Shown: positions 1-7,130 of the stretch, piece after piece
Layout: the number at the start of each line of letters is the position of its first letter
How positions within the stretch are numbered: the first letter of the stretch is position 1
Notes under the pieces: generated by a model
Seen by the model: the letters and a program-made list of their open reading frames with translations, nothing else
Told to the model about the DNA's origin: nothing
Database searches by the model: none
Position numbers and translations under genes: made by a program
DNA from: Devosia sp.
GTDB taxonomy: Bacteria > Pseudomonadota > Alphaproteobacteria > Rhizobiales > Devosiaceae
Length of the DNA: 12,923 nt
Assembly (NCBI GenBank): GCA_025352765.1
Contig: JANXSI010000506.1
Location: forward strand, 1 to 12,923
Direction of reading: 5' to 3'

Positions 1-1379
1 GCGGCCTCGCGGATCGCTTCGCTGAGCGTCGGGTGGGCGGCGGTGGTGCGGGCCAAGTCTTCGGCCGAACCGCCGAACTCCATCAGCAGCGTCATCGCCT
101 CGATCATTTCGGACGCCGCGTGGCCGATGATATGGGCGCCCAGGACCTGGTCGGTCTCGACATCGGCAAGGATCTTGACGAAGCCCTGGGTCGCCATCAT
201 CGCCTTGGCGCGGCCATTGGCGGTGAAGGGGAACTTGCCGACCTTATAGTCGATGCCGGCGGCCTTGAGTTCGTCCTCGGTCTTGCCGACCGAGGCGATC
301 TCGGGGTTGGTGTAGACCACCCCTGGCATCGCCGCGTAGTTGACGTGTCCGGCCTGCCCGGCCAGCAGTTCGGCAATCGCGATGCCTTCGTCCTCGGCCT
401 TATGCGCCAGCATCGGGCCGACGATGACGTCGCCGATGGCGTAGACGCCCTCGACGCTGGTCTTGTAGTGCGCATCGGTGCGGATCCGGCCGCGCTCATC
501 GAGCGCCACGCCGGCGGCCTCAAGCCCGAGGCCCTGCGTAAACGGCTTCCGGCCGATTGCGACCAGCGCGATATCGGCGTCAAGGATCGCCATGTCGCCG
601 CCGGCCGCCGGCTCGAGCCGGGCCGTGAGCGAGCCGTCGTCCTGCCGGTCGATCGACTTGACCTTGGTCGAGAGGCGGAACTCGATGCCTTGCTTCTGGA
701 GGATCCGCTGGAACTGCCGGGCGACTTCGGAATCCATGCCGGGAAGGATCCGGTCGAGGAATTCGACCACCGTCACCTTGCTGCCGAGCCGAGCCCAGAC
801 CGAGCCGAGCTCGAGCCCTATGACGCCGGCGCCAATGACCAGCAGCCGCTCGGGCACTGCGCCCAGCGACAGAGCGCCGGTCGAGGTCACGATCTTTTCT
901 TCGTCGATGTCGATCCCCGGCAGCGTCGCCGGCACCGATCCGGTGGCGATGACGATGTGCTTGGATTCGATGATCTGCGGCGCCCCGCCCTTGTCGGAGG
1001 CGATCGCAACCTTGCCCTTGCCGGCGAGGGAGCCCGTGCCCTGGAAGGTGGTGATCTTGTTCTTCTTGAACAGGAACGTGACGCCGTTGACGTTGGCGGC
1101 GACCGTCTCGTCCTTGTGCGCCATCATCTGCGCGAGGTTGAGCGTCGGCGCCGGAATGTCGATGCCGAGATGCGAAAAGCTGTGGCCAGCCTCTTCGAAC
1201 ATCTCGCTCGCAAACAGCAGCGCCTTGGACGGGATACAGCCGATGTTGAGGCAGGTGCCACCGAAGGTCGGCCACTTCTCGACCACAGCAACCTTCATGC
1301 CGAGCTGTGCGGCACGAATGGCGCCCACATAGCCGCCGGGGCCGGAGCCGATCACTGTCAGGTCGAATTGGTCCGCCAT
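1..1379 (-). CDS. lpdA: Dihydrolipoyl dehydrogenase (E3), 3' end cut by window
   Basis: FAD-dependent E3 subunit, which reoxidises the dihydrolipoyl group of the E2 protein and passes electrons to NAD+. Next to sucAB it most likely serves 2-oxoglutarate dehydrogenase. The frame is open from ATG 1379 to base 1 and gives 459 codons plus two bases; the family is usually about 465 residues, so only a few C-terminal residues are missing. Visible motifs: the N-terminal FAD dinucleotide-binding GSGPGG (11-16); the redox-active disulfide GGTCLNIGC (Cys43, Cys48); a second nucleotide-binding glycine motif GAGVIG in the NAD domain; the FAD-contacting AIGD; and the C-terminal dimer-interface base HPTLSE (His449, Glu454). 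An AAGAGGGG purine run lies just upstream of the ATG. It is the last gene of the operon in view, 53 bases after the MAPEG gene. Identity is very secure. Assignment to the 2-oxoglutarate rather than another E2 complex is inferred from position. Confidence 0.97.
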   Translation of the reverse strand, partial: MADQFDLTVIGSGPGGYVGAIRAAQLGMKVAVVEKWPTFGGTCLNIGCIPSKALLFASEMFEEAGHSFSHLGIDIPAPTLNLAQMMAHKDETVAANVNGVTFLFKKNKITTFQGTGSLAGKGKVAIASDKGGAPQIIESKHIVIATGSVPATLPGIDIDEEKIVTSTGALSLGAVPERLLVIGAGVIGLELGSVWARLGSKVTVVEFLDRILPGMDSEVARQFQRILQKQGIEFRLSTKVKSIDRQDDGSLTARLEPAAGGDMAILDADIALVAIGRKPFTQGLGLEAAGVALDERGRIRTDAHYKTSVEGVYAIGDVIVGPMLAHKAEDEGIAIAELLAGQAGHVNYAAMPGVVYTNPEIASVGKTEDELKAAGIDYKVGKFPFTANGRAKAMMATQGFVKILADVETDQVLGAHIIGHAASEMIEAMTLLMEFGGSAEDLARTTAAHPTLSEAIREA

Positions 1380-1432
1380 GCTGCGCCCCTCTTGCTCGAT
1401 TTGCCTTATGTAGTCGCTACCGCGCGCCCTGA

Positions 1433-1822
1433 CTAGAACAGCACGCCAAAGAACATCATGCCGAGCCCCGCCGTCGCCACGCACCAGACGAGGCTGCGGA
1501 CATAGGGCACGCCGAAAAGATAGAGCGGCAGGTAGACGATCCGCCCCACGAACCAGACCACCGCGCCCCAGAACACCACCGGATCGCCCGGGTCGGCCAG
1601 ATGCGCCACCAGCGACAGGATGATGAAGGCCGGCCAGGTCTCCATGAAATTGCCGAGCGCCCGCTCGGCCCGGCCGAGCGCCACGCTCTTGGGCGGCGCC
1701 TCGTCGCGCGCCGTAGCGGCGAACTTCACGCCGTACTCGATGCGATAGATGGTCGACTGCGCGCCGAGGTACAGCGCATAGACGGCAAGGCTCCAGAACA
1801 GGAGCGACAGTTCAATACTCAC
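1433..1822 (-). CDS. MAPEG family integral membrane protein
   Basis: A small protein of 129 residues with about four hydrophobic segments (near 4-24, 62-78, 82-102 and 106-128). This is the size and topology of the MAPEG family (membrane-associated proteins in eicosanoid and glutathione metabolism). Family-like residues are the RAERALGNFMETWPAF stretch (51-66) and the GRIVYLP stretch (93-99), where bacterial MAPEG proteins keep the Asn/Glu and Arg/Tyr positions. Eukaryotic relatives are glutathione transferases or peroxidases; the substrate of bacterial members of this kind is not known to me, so no reaction is assigned. It starts with GTG, sharing one base with the TAG stop of the SDR gene upstream (TAGTG), with a GGAAGAG ribosome-binding sequence at 1830-1836. 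This overlap suggests translational coupling. It lies between sucB-SDR and lpdA in the operon. Confidence 0.88.
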   Translation of the reverse strand: MSIELSLLFWSLAVYALYLGAQSTIYRIEYGVKFAATARDEAPPKSVALGRAERALGNFMETWPAFIILSLVAHLADPGDPVVFWGAVVWFVGRIVYLPLYLFGVPYVRSLVWCVATAGLGMMFFGVLF

Positions 1823-2577
1823 TAGATGGCTCTTCCGCCGCTGACGGTGATGGTGGTGCCGGTCGAATAGGCGGCTTCCGGCGACAGCAGCCAGAGAATG
1901 GCATACGCGACCTCGAGCGCCGTGCCGGCGCGCGGAATCGGCACCCCGGAGACGAGCTTGGCCACCCGGTCCGGATCGCCGGTCAAATCGTGGAATTCGG
2001 TATCGATGAGGCCGGGGCGCACCGAGTTCACCCGCACGCCTTCACCCGCGACTTCGAGTGCGAGGCCGATGGTAAAACTGTCGATGGCGCCCTTGGCGGC
2101 GGCGTAGTCGACGAACGTGCCGGGGCCGCCGAGTTTCGATGCCCCGGACGCGAGGTTGACGATCGCGCCGCCAGTCCCGCCGTGCCGGGTCGACATGCGC
2201 TTGACCGCCGCCGCGGCGCAGAGGAACGAGCCGGTGACGTTGACGGCAAGGACGCGGTTGATGCGCTCGGCCGTCATGTCCTCGACGCGCGAGGCGCGGT
2301 CGGTCATGCCGGCATTGTTGACGAGGCCGGTAACCTTGCCGAGCCGGTCGGCCGCCGCGAAGATGTGCTCGACATCCTCGCGCTGGCTGACATCGCCGCG
2401 CACCGCAATCGCCTCGCCGCCCTTGGCGAGAATCTGTGCGGTGACATGCTCGGCCGCCGCGACATTGCTGGCGTAGTTGACCACCACCGCAAAGCCGCGT
2501 TCGGCCGCGAGCAGCGACACCGCGGCACCGATGCCGCGGCTGCCGCCGGTGACCACAAGAACGCCGTTCTTTGCCAT
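1822..2577 (-). CDS. Short-chain dehydrogenase/reductase (SDR), classical type
   Basis: A classical SDR oxidoreductase of 251 residues, the usual length. Motifs: cofactor-binding TGGSRGIG (10-17), GDVS (61-64) contacting the adenine, NNAG (87-90), Asn113, catalytic Ser144, and Tyr158/Lys162 in YAAAK, followed by the PG motif (188-189). The full Asn-Ser-Tyr-Lys tetrad is present, so an active NAD(P)-dependent enzyme is expected; Arg14 in the glycine motif leans towards NADP(H). The substrate cannot be read from sequence; glucose/3-oxoacyl reductase-like names in such families are generic. The ATG lies 10 bases after the sucB stop. An AGGA purine sequence overlaps that stop (TAGGA, 2586-2590) at 8 bases from the ATG. 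The 3' end overlaps the MAPEG start by one base. Placement between E2 and E3 genes suggests co-expression with 2-oxoglutarate dehydrogenase; a metabolic link is inference. Confidence 0.93.
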   Translation of the reverse strand: MAKNGVLVVTGGSRGIGAAVSLLAAERGFAVVVNYASNVAAAEHVTAQILAKGGEAIAVRGDVSQREDVEHIFAAADRLGKVTGLVNNAGMTDRASRVEDMTAERINRVLAVNVTGSFLCAAAAVKRMSTRHGGTGGAIVNLASGASKLGGPGTFVDYAAAKGAIDSFTIGLALEVAGEGVRVNSVRPGLIDTEFHDLTGDPDRVAKLVSGVPIPRAGTALEVAYAILWLLSPEAAYSTGTTITVSGGRAI

Positions 2578-2587
2578 CTCGCCGGTC

Positions 2588-3937
2588 CTAGAGATCGAGG
2601 ACCAGACGCTCCGGTGCCTCGAGGCTTTCCTTGACGCGGACGAGGAACGTCACTGCTTCCTTGCCGTCGACGATGCGGTGATCATAGCTCAGCGCCAGAT
2701 ACATCATCGGGCGGATGACGATCTGCCCGTTGACCACCACGGGGCGGTCCTGGATCTTGTGCATGCCCAGGATACCCGACTGCGGCGCATTAAGGATCGG
2801 CGTCGACATCAGGGAGCCGTAGACGCCGCCATTGGTGATGGTGAAGGTGCCGCCCTGCATGTCGGCCATGCCGAGCTGCCCGTCACGCGCCAGCTTGGCG
2901 AGACGGTTGATTTCCTTTTCGACCCCGGCGATCGAGAGCTTGTCCGCATCGCGCACCACCGGCACGACGAGGCCGCGATCGGTGCCGACCGCCACGCCCA
3001 CATGCGCGTAGTTCTTGTAGATCAGCTCGTCGCCGTCGATCTCGGCATTGACGTTCGGGATCTCTTTGAGCGCATGCACCACGGCAAGCGTGAAAAAGCC
3101 CATGAAGCCGAGCTTCACGCCGTGCTTTTTCTCGAACAGCTCCTTGTACTGGGTGCGCAGGTTCATCACCGGCTGCATGTCCACCTCGTTGAAGGTGGTG
3201 AGCATGGCGGCGCTGTTCTGCGCATCCTTGAGGCGGCGCGCGATCGTCTGGCGGAGCCTCGTCATCTTGACGCGCTCTTCGCGCACCTCGTCGGCGGCGG
3301 CGACCGGCGGACGCGGCGCGGCCGGCGCAGCGGGGACAGCCGGGGCCGCAACCGGCGCAGGAGCGGCCGGCGCAGCGGGAGCGGCCGGCGCAACCTTGGG
3401 GGCCTCGACCACGGCCGGGCGGGTGATGGCGGCCGAGCCCGAAACGGCACTCGGGGCCTGCGGGACGGGAGCCGGCCGGCTCATCGCCGCCAGCACGTCG
3501 CCCTTGATGATCTGGCCGCGCTTGCCCGACCCGTTGAGGTCGTCGGCGGCGAGGTTGTTTTCGGTCATCAGCTTCTGTGCCGCCGGCGGGGGCGGCGGCG
3601 TTGCGCCGTTGACGGCGGGTGCCGGAGCGGCCGCGACAGCAGCGGGCGCCGGTGCCGGCTCGGCGACCTTGGCCGCGGGGGCAGCAGCAGGCGCCGAGGC
3701 GCCCTGACCAATGGCGCCGATCAGCGAGCCGACATTGACGGTATCGCCGGCGTTCGCCGAGATCGCCTCGAGGATGCCCGCAGCGGGAGCCGGCACCTCG
3801 ATCGTCACCTTGTCGGTTTCGAGCTCGACCACAGGCTCATCGGCGGCGACGACGTCGCCCACCTTCTTGAACCACTGGCCGATCGTCGCCTCGGTGACGC
3901 TTTCGCCCAGCGCCGGGACCCGGATGTCGGTAGCCAT
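2588..3937 (-). CDS. sucB: 2-oxoglutarate dehydrogenase E2, dihydrolipoyl succinyltransferase
   Basis: Core-forming E2 subunit that carries the succinyl group on a lipoyl arm and transfers it to CoA. It has 449 residues in the standard three-part layout. The lipoyl domain (about 2-77) has the modified lysine at Lys43 in ETDKV. A peripheral subunit-binding domain, for E3 or E1, lies at about 119-152 (AQKLMTENNL... GKRGQIIKGDVL). The catalytic acyltransferase domain runs from about 222 to the end, with the HRIVDG active site (His420, Asp424). Two Ala/Pro-rich flexible linkers separate them; the second is unusually repetitive (about 155-218). The N-terminus MATDIRVPALGES fits E2o. A TAGGAG ribosome-binding sequence overlaps the sucA stop codon. 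It lies 13 bases after sucA, with which it forms the E1-E2 pair. The full motif set and context make the call secure, and favour succinyltransferase over pyruvate-type acetyltransferase. Confidence 0.97.
   Translation of the reverse strand: MATDIRVPALGESVTEATIGQWFKKVGDVVAADEPVVELETDKVTIEVPAPAAGILEAISANAGDTVNVGSLIGAIGQGASAPAAAPAAKVAEPAPAPAAVAAAPAPAVNGATPPPPPAAQKLMTENNLAADDLNGSGKRGQIIKGDVLAAMSRPAPVPQAPSAVSGSAAITRPAVVEAPKVAPAAPAAPAAPAPVAAPAVPAAPAAPRPPVAAADEVREERVKMTRLRQTIARRLKDAQNSAAMLTTFNEVDMQPVMNLRTQYKELFEKKHGVKLGFMGFFTLAVVHALKEIPNVNAEIDGDELIYKNYAHVGVAVGTDRGLVVPVVRDADKLSIAGVEKEINRLAKLARDGQLGMADMQGGTFTITNGGVYGSLMSTPILNAPQSGILGMHKIQDRPVVVNGQIVIRPMMYLALSYDHRIVDGKEAVTFLVRVKESLEAPERLVLDL
3318..3392. 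repeat. Direct repeats in the sucB linker
   Basis: A 17-base unit, GCGGCCGGCGCAGCGGG on the plus strand, occurs identically at 3318-3334 and 3363-3379. Its first 12 bases recur at 3381-3392. The spacing between the two full copies is 45 bases, a multiple of three, so the repeats stay in frame and encode the Ala/Pro-rich flexible linker between the subunit-binding and catalytic domains of E2. This looks like linker growth by in-frame duplication, not a mobile or regulatory repeat. Confidence 0.75.
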
Positions 3938-3947
3938 CTAGAACATG

Positions 3948-3953
3948 CTCCTA
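3948..3953 (-). promoter_or_regulatory. sucB ribosome-binding site overlapping sucA stop
   Basis: On the minus strand the sucA stop codon TAG is part of TAGGAG, a strong Shine-Dalgarno match that sits 10 bases before the sucB ATG at 3937. Ribosomes finishing sucA therefore pass over the sucB initiation site, which would help keep E1 and E2 synthesis coupled. It also fixes the sucB start. Confidence 0.7.
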
Positions 3954-6944
3954 CTTTGCGAAGGCTTCTTCGAGGAATTGCTGCAATTGCGCCAGATGCG
4001 TGCGCATCAGGCCCGTGGCGGTCGAGGCGGACGCCGCCCGGCCGACATAGCGCGGCCGGTCGTTGGTGCGGCCCATCTGCTCGAGCACCCAGTCGACATA
4101 GGGCTGGACGAACGCCCAGGCGCCCATGTTCTTGGGCTCTTCCTGGCACCAGATGACTTCCGCGTTCTTGAAGCGGCTGAGTTCATCGAGCAGCGCCTTG
4201 GCCGGGAACGGATAGAGCTGTTCGAGGCGGAGCAGGTAGACGTCGTTGATGCCGCGCTTCTCGCGATCCTCGAGCAGGTCGTAGTAGACCTTGCCCGAGC
4301 AGAGCACGACGCGGCGGATCTGCTCGTCCGGGACCAGCTGGATCGTCGTCTTCTTGGGTCCGGGCGCTTCCGCGTCGTCCCAGAGCAGGCGGTGGAAGCA
4401 GCTCTCGGGGCCCATCTCGACCAGCGACGACACTGCCCGCTTGTGGCGGAGCAGCGACTTCGGCGTCATCAGGATCAGCGGCTTGCGGAAATCGCGCTTC
4501 ACCTGGCGGCGGAGCACATGGAAGTAGTTTGCCGGCGTCGTGCAGTTGGCGACCTGCATGTTATCTTCGGCGCACAGCTGCAGATAGCGCTCGAGGCGCG
4601 CCGAGCTGTGCTCGGGGCCCTGCCCTTCATAGCCGTGCGGCAACAGCATCACGAGGCCCGACATGCGGAACCACTTGCGCTCGCCCGAGCTGATGAACTG
4701 GTCGACGACCACCTGCGCGCCGTTGGCGAAGTCGCCGAACTGGGCTTCCCACAGGGTCAGCGTGTTCGGCTCGGCCAGCGAATAGCCGTACTCAAAGCCC
4801 AGCACCGCCTCTTCCGAGAGCATCGAGTTGATGACCTCGTAGCGTTCCTGCTTGTCGGCGATGTGGTTGAGCGGCGTGAAGGTCTCGTCGGTCTCCTGAT
4901 CGTACAGCACCGAGTGCCGCTGCGTGAACGTGCCACGCTCGGAATCCTGGCCGCTGAGGCGCACCGAATGACCTTCGGCCAACAGCGTGCCGAACGCCAG
5001 CGCTTCGCCGGTCGACCAGTCGATGCCCTCGCCGCTTTCGATCGCGGCAAGCCGGTTGTCGAGGAAGCGCTTCAGCGTCTTGTGGACGTTGAAATTGGCC
5101 GGGATCTTGGTGAGGTTGGTGCCGATGCGCGCCAATTCGTCCAGCGTTGCGCCGGTGTCGCCGCGGCGCGGACCATCGGCGTCGGCCTTCTTCAGATCCT
5201 TCCACTGGCCGTCGAGCCAGTCGGTCTTGTTGGGCTTGAAATCCTGTCCGGCTTCGAACTCGCCTTCGAGCTTTTGCCGCCAGTCGGCCTTGAGCTTGTC
5301 GATGTCCTCGGCGGTCACCAGACCCTCGGCCACCAGCCGCTCCGAATAGATCTCGAGGGTCGTCTTGTGGCCACGGATGCGCGAATACATCAGCGGCTGC
5401 GTGAAGCTTGGCTCGTCGCCTTCGTTGTGGCCGAAGCGGCGATAGCAGAACATGTCGACGACCACCGGCCGGCCGAAGCGCTGCCGGAATTCGGTCGCGA
5501 CCTTGGCCACGTAAACCACGGCTTCGGGATCGTCGCCGTTCACGTGGAACACCGGCGCCTCGATCATCTTGGCGACGTCGGTCGGGTATGGCGAGGACCG
5601 CGAATTGATCGGCGAAGTGGTAAAGCCGATCTGGTTGTTGATGACGAAATGGATCGACCCGCCGGTGCGGTGACCCTTGAGGCCACTCAGCCCGAGGCAC
5701 TCGGCGATCACGCCCTGCCCGGCAAACGCCGCATCGCCATGGATCAGGAGCGGCATCACCACCGAGCGGTCGGTCTGCTTGGTGTCGAAGATGAAGTGGC
5801 CATCGACCATGGCGCGCTGGTCCTGCTTGGCGCGCGCCTTGCCCAGGACCACCGGATCGACGATCTCGAGATGGCTGGGATTGGCGGTCAGCGACAGGTG
5901 GACCTGGTTGCCGTCGAACTCGCGGTCGGACGAGGCACCGAGGTGATACTTGACGTCACCCGAGCCTTCGACGTCCTCGGAGTAGTAGGCGCCGCCCTTG
6001 AACTCGTGGAACAGCGCACGGTGCGGCTTCATCATCACCTGGGTGAGGACGTTGAGCCGGCCGCGATGCGCCATGCCCAGCACGATGTCCTTCACGCCCA
6101 GCGCGCCGCCGCGCTTGATGATCTGCTCGAGCGCCGGGATCAGCGCTTCCGAGCCGTCGAGGCCGAAGCGCTTGGTGCCGGTGTACTTGACGTCGAGGAA
6201 CTTCTCAAAACCCTCGGACTCGATGAGCTTGTTGAGGATCGCCTTCTTGCCTTGCGGCGTGAACTTGATCTCCTTGTCGGGCCCCTCCATCCGCTCCTGG
6301 ACCCATTGCTTGGCCTCGGGATCGGAGATGTGCATGTACTCGACGCCGACGGTCGAGCAGTAGGTGCGCTTGAGGATCGTCAGCATCTCGTCGAGCGTCG
6401 CGAACTGCAGCCCGAGGACGTTGTCGATGAAGATCTTGCGGCCGTAATCGGCTTCGGTGAAGCCGTAGGTCGCCGGGTCGAGCTCGGGGGCCGGCTCGTC
6501 GGCCTTGAGCCGCAGCGGATCGAGATCGGCGTGCAGATGCCCGCGCATCCGGTAGGCCCGGATCATCATGATGGCGCGGATCGAGTCGCGCGTCGATTGC
6601 AGCACGTCGACGGGGCTCGGAGCCGGGGCGCCTTCGGCGGCCGCCTTCTTGCCCAGCGCCGCACCGGTCTTGACGACGATCTCGCCCCAATTGCCGTCGA
6701 GCGCCGAAACCAGATCGCCATTGGCGGTCTGCGGCCAGTCGGCGCGCTGCCAGGAGGGACCCTCGGCATTCGCCGCCACATCGGCGCGCGAGTCCTCGAG
6801 CCGGCCGAAATAACTGGCCCAGGTCGCATCGATGCTGTGGGGGTCCGCCGTGTAACGGGCGTAAAGGTCCTCGATGTAGGTGGCGTTGCCGCCGTAGAGG
6901 AAGGAGGAGAGCAAGAACTGTTCGTTCTTTTCCTGTCGGGTCAT
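3951..6944 (-). CDS. sucA: 2-oxoglutarate dehydrogenase E1 component
   Basis: Thiamine-diphosphate-dependent E1 of the 2-oxoglutarate dehydrogenase complex. It decarboxylates 2-oxoglutarate and succinylates the E2 lipoyl arm. The 997 residues are normal for the alphaproteobacterial enzyme. Features in order: an N-terminal E2-interaction segment (QFLLSSFLYGGNATYIEDLY, 9-28), an Ala/Pro-containing linker near 100-112, RFGLDGSE (259-266), HRGRLN (293-298), NPSHLE (355-360), the thiamine/Mg motif from GDAAFAGQG (403-411) to NNQIGFTT (436-443), and GHNEGDEP (505-512), followed by the C-terminal transketolase-like domains. The chosen ATG is the first usable start in the frame and matches the family N-terminus, although no convincing Shine-Dalgarno precedes it. 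It lies 174 bases after sucD, the widest gap in the operon, and 13 bases before sucB. No frameshift or missing catalytic motif was seen. Confidence 0.98.
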   Translation of the reverse strand: MTRQEKNEQFLLSSFLYGGNATYIEDLYARYTADPHSIDATWASYFGRLEDSRADVAANAEGPSWQRADWPQTANGDLVSALDGNWGEIVVKTGAALGKKAAAEGAPAPSPVDVLQSTRDSIRAIMMIRAYRMRGHLHADLDPLRLKADEPAPELDPATYGFTEADYGRKIFIDNVLGLQFATLDEMLTILKRTYCSTVGVEYMHISDPEAKQWVQERMEGPDKEIKFTPQGKKAILNKLIESEGFEKFLDVKYTGTKRFGLDGSEALIPALEQIIKRGGALGVKDIVLGMAHRGRLNVLTQVMMKPHRALFHEFKGGAYYSEDVEGSGDVKYHLGASSDREFDGNQVHLSLTANPSHLEIVDPVVLGKARAKQDQRAMVDGHFIFDTKQTDRSVVMPLLIHGDAAFAGQGVIAECLGLSGLKGHRTGGSIHFVINNQIGFTTSPINSRSSPYPTDVAKMIEAPVFHVNGDDPEAVVYVAKVATEFRQRFGRPVVVDMFCYRRFGHNEGDEPSFTQPLMYSRIRGHKTTLEIYSERLVAEGLVTAEDIDKLKADWRQKLEGEFEAGQDFKPNKTDWLDGQWKDLKKADADGPRRGDTGATLDELARIGTNLTKIPANFNVHKTLKRFLDNRLAAIESGEGIDWSTGEALAFGTLLAEGHSVRLSGQDSERGTFTQRHSVLYDQETDETFTPLNHIADKQERYEVINSMLSEEAVLGFEYGYSLAEPNTLTLWEAQFGDFANGAQVVVDQFISSGERKWFRMSGLVMLLPHGYEGQGPEHSSARLERYLQLCAEDNMQVANCTTPANYFHVLRRQVKRDFRKPLILMTPKSLLRHKRAVSSLVEMGPESCFHRLLWDDAEAPGPKKTTIQLVPDEQIRRVVLCSGKVYYDLLEDREKRGINDVYLLRLEQLYPFPAKALLDELSRFKNAEVIWCQEEPKNMGAWAFVQPYVDWVLEQMGRTNDRPRYVGRAASASTATGLMRTHLAQLQQFLEEAFAK

Positions 6945-6953
6945 CTTGTCTGT

Positions 6954-6974
6954 AAGGCGGGGCCTTTTACCCCG
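6954..6974 (-). promoter_or_regulatory. Two mutually exclusive hairpins before sucA start
   Basis: In the leader just before the sucA ATG (6944) two short GC-rich hairpins compete for the same bases. One pairs CGGGG (6970-6974) with CCCCG (6958-6962) around a 7-base loop. The other pairs AAGGC (6962-6966) with GCCTT (6954-6958) around 3 bases. The only AGG-type purine run near the start (AAAAGG, about 18 bases upstream) is the loop of the first and an arm of the second. A role in setting sucA translation is possible but unproven. Confidence 0.35.
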
Positions 6975-7043
6975 TTTCCCTGTGTGCCGGCGGACCCTGA
7001 GCGGGGGCCGTTCCGCGCGTCGGCGGACTATGACGTCCTTAGA

Positions 7044-7058
7044 TTAGCATGTTGCTAA
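7044..7058. promoter_or_regulatory. 15-bp palindrome in the sucD-sucA spacer, possible operator
   Basis: TTAGCA-TGT-TGCTAA is a perfect 6-bp inverted repeat around a 3-base centre, in an AT-richer patch of an otherwise GC-rich spacer and about 100 bases before the sucA start. Its size and symmetry suit a dimeric regulator. No convincing -35/-10 pair was found beside it, so operator function is only a suggestion, and I do not recognise a named regulator's consensus. Confidence 0.3.
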
Positions 7059-7082
7059 CGAATTGGGCATTCCCGACGCCGT

Positions 7083-7130
7083 CTGAAAGGCCCAATCCAC
7101 TTCAAAAGCAGGTGTTGATCAGCCTTTCAG
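7083..7130 (-). promoter_or_regulatory. 9-bp inverted repeat spanning the sucD stop
   Basis: CTGAAAGGC, in the last codons of sucD (7122-7130), is exactly complementary to GCCTTTCAG in the spacer (7083-7091), with a 30-base loop that includes the sucD stop codon. There is no following T-run, so it does not look like an intrinsic terminator. It could instead protect or process the mRNA between sucD and sucA. A second possible stem, TTGGGC/GCCCAA (7063-7068 with 7090-7095), overlaps it by two bases and is therefore an alternative fold. Confidence 0.35.

Noticed and set aside
1411..1435. TAGTC/GACTA inverted repeat between the MAPEG and lpdA genes
   Set aside because: The stem is 5 bp with a 15-base loop, there is no T-run and no convincing promoter nearby; it is likely chance.
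33..1436. A long plus-strand open frame opposite lpdA
   Set aside because: It is an antisense shadow of lpdA; the minus strand shows all E3 catalytic and cofactor motifs in one uninterrupted frame.
3945..7058. A 1037-codon open frame on the plus strand opposite sucA
   Set aside because: It is the antisense shadow of a GC-rich gene with strong third-position bias. Its translation is low-complexity, rich in Arg, Leu, Asp and Ala, with no family motifs, whereas the minus strand encodes a full-length SucA.
7044..7070. A minus-strand ORF of eight codons (MPNSLATC) in the sucD-sucA spacer, like a leader peptide
   Set aside because: It has only a GGGA purine run upstream, no run of a regulatory amino acid and no attenuator behind it; a chance ORF is likelier. 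Its end merely coincides with the palindrome at 7044-7058.
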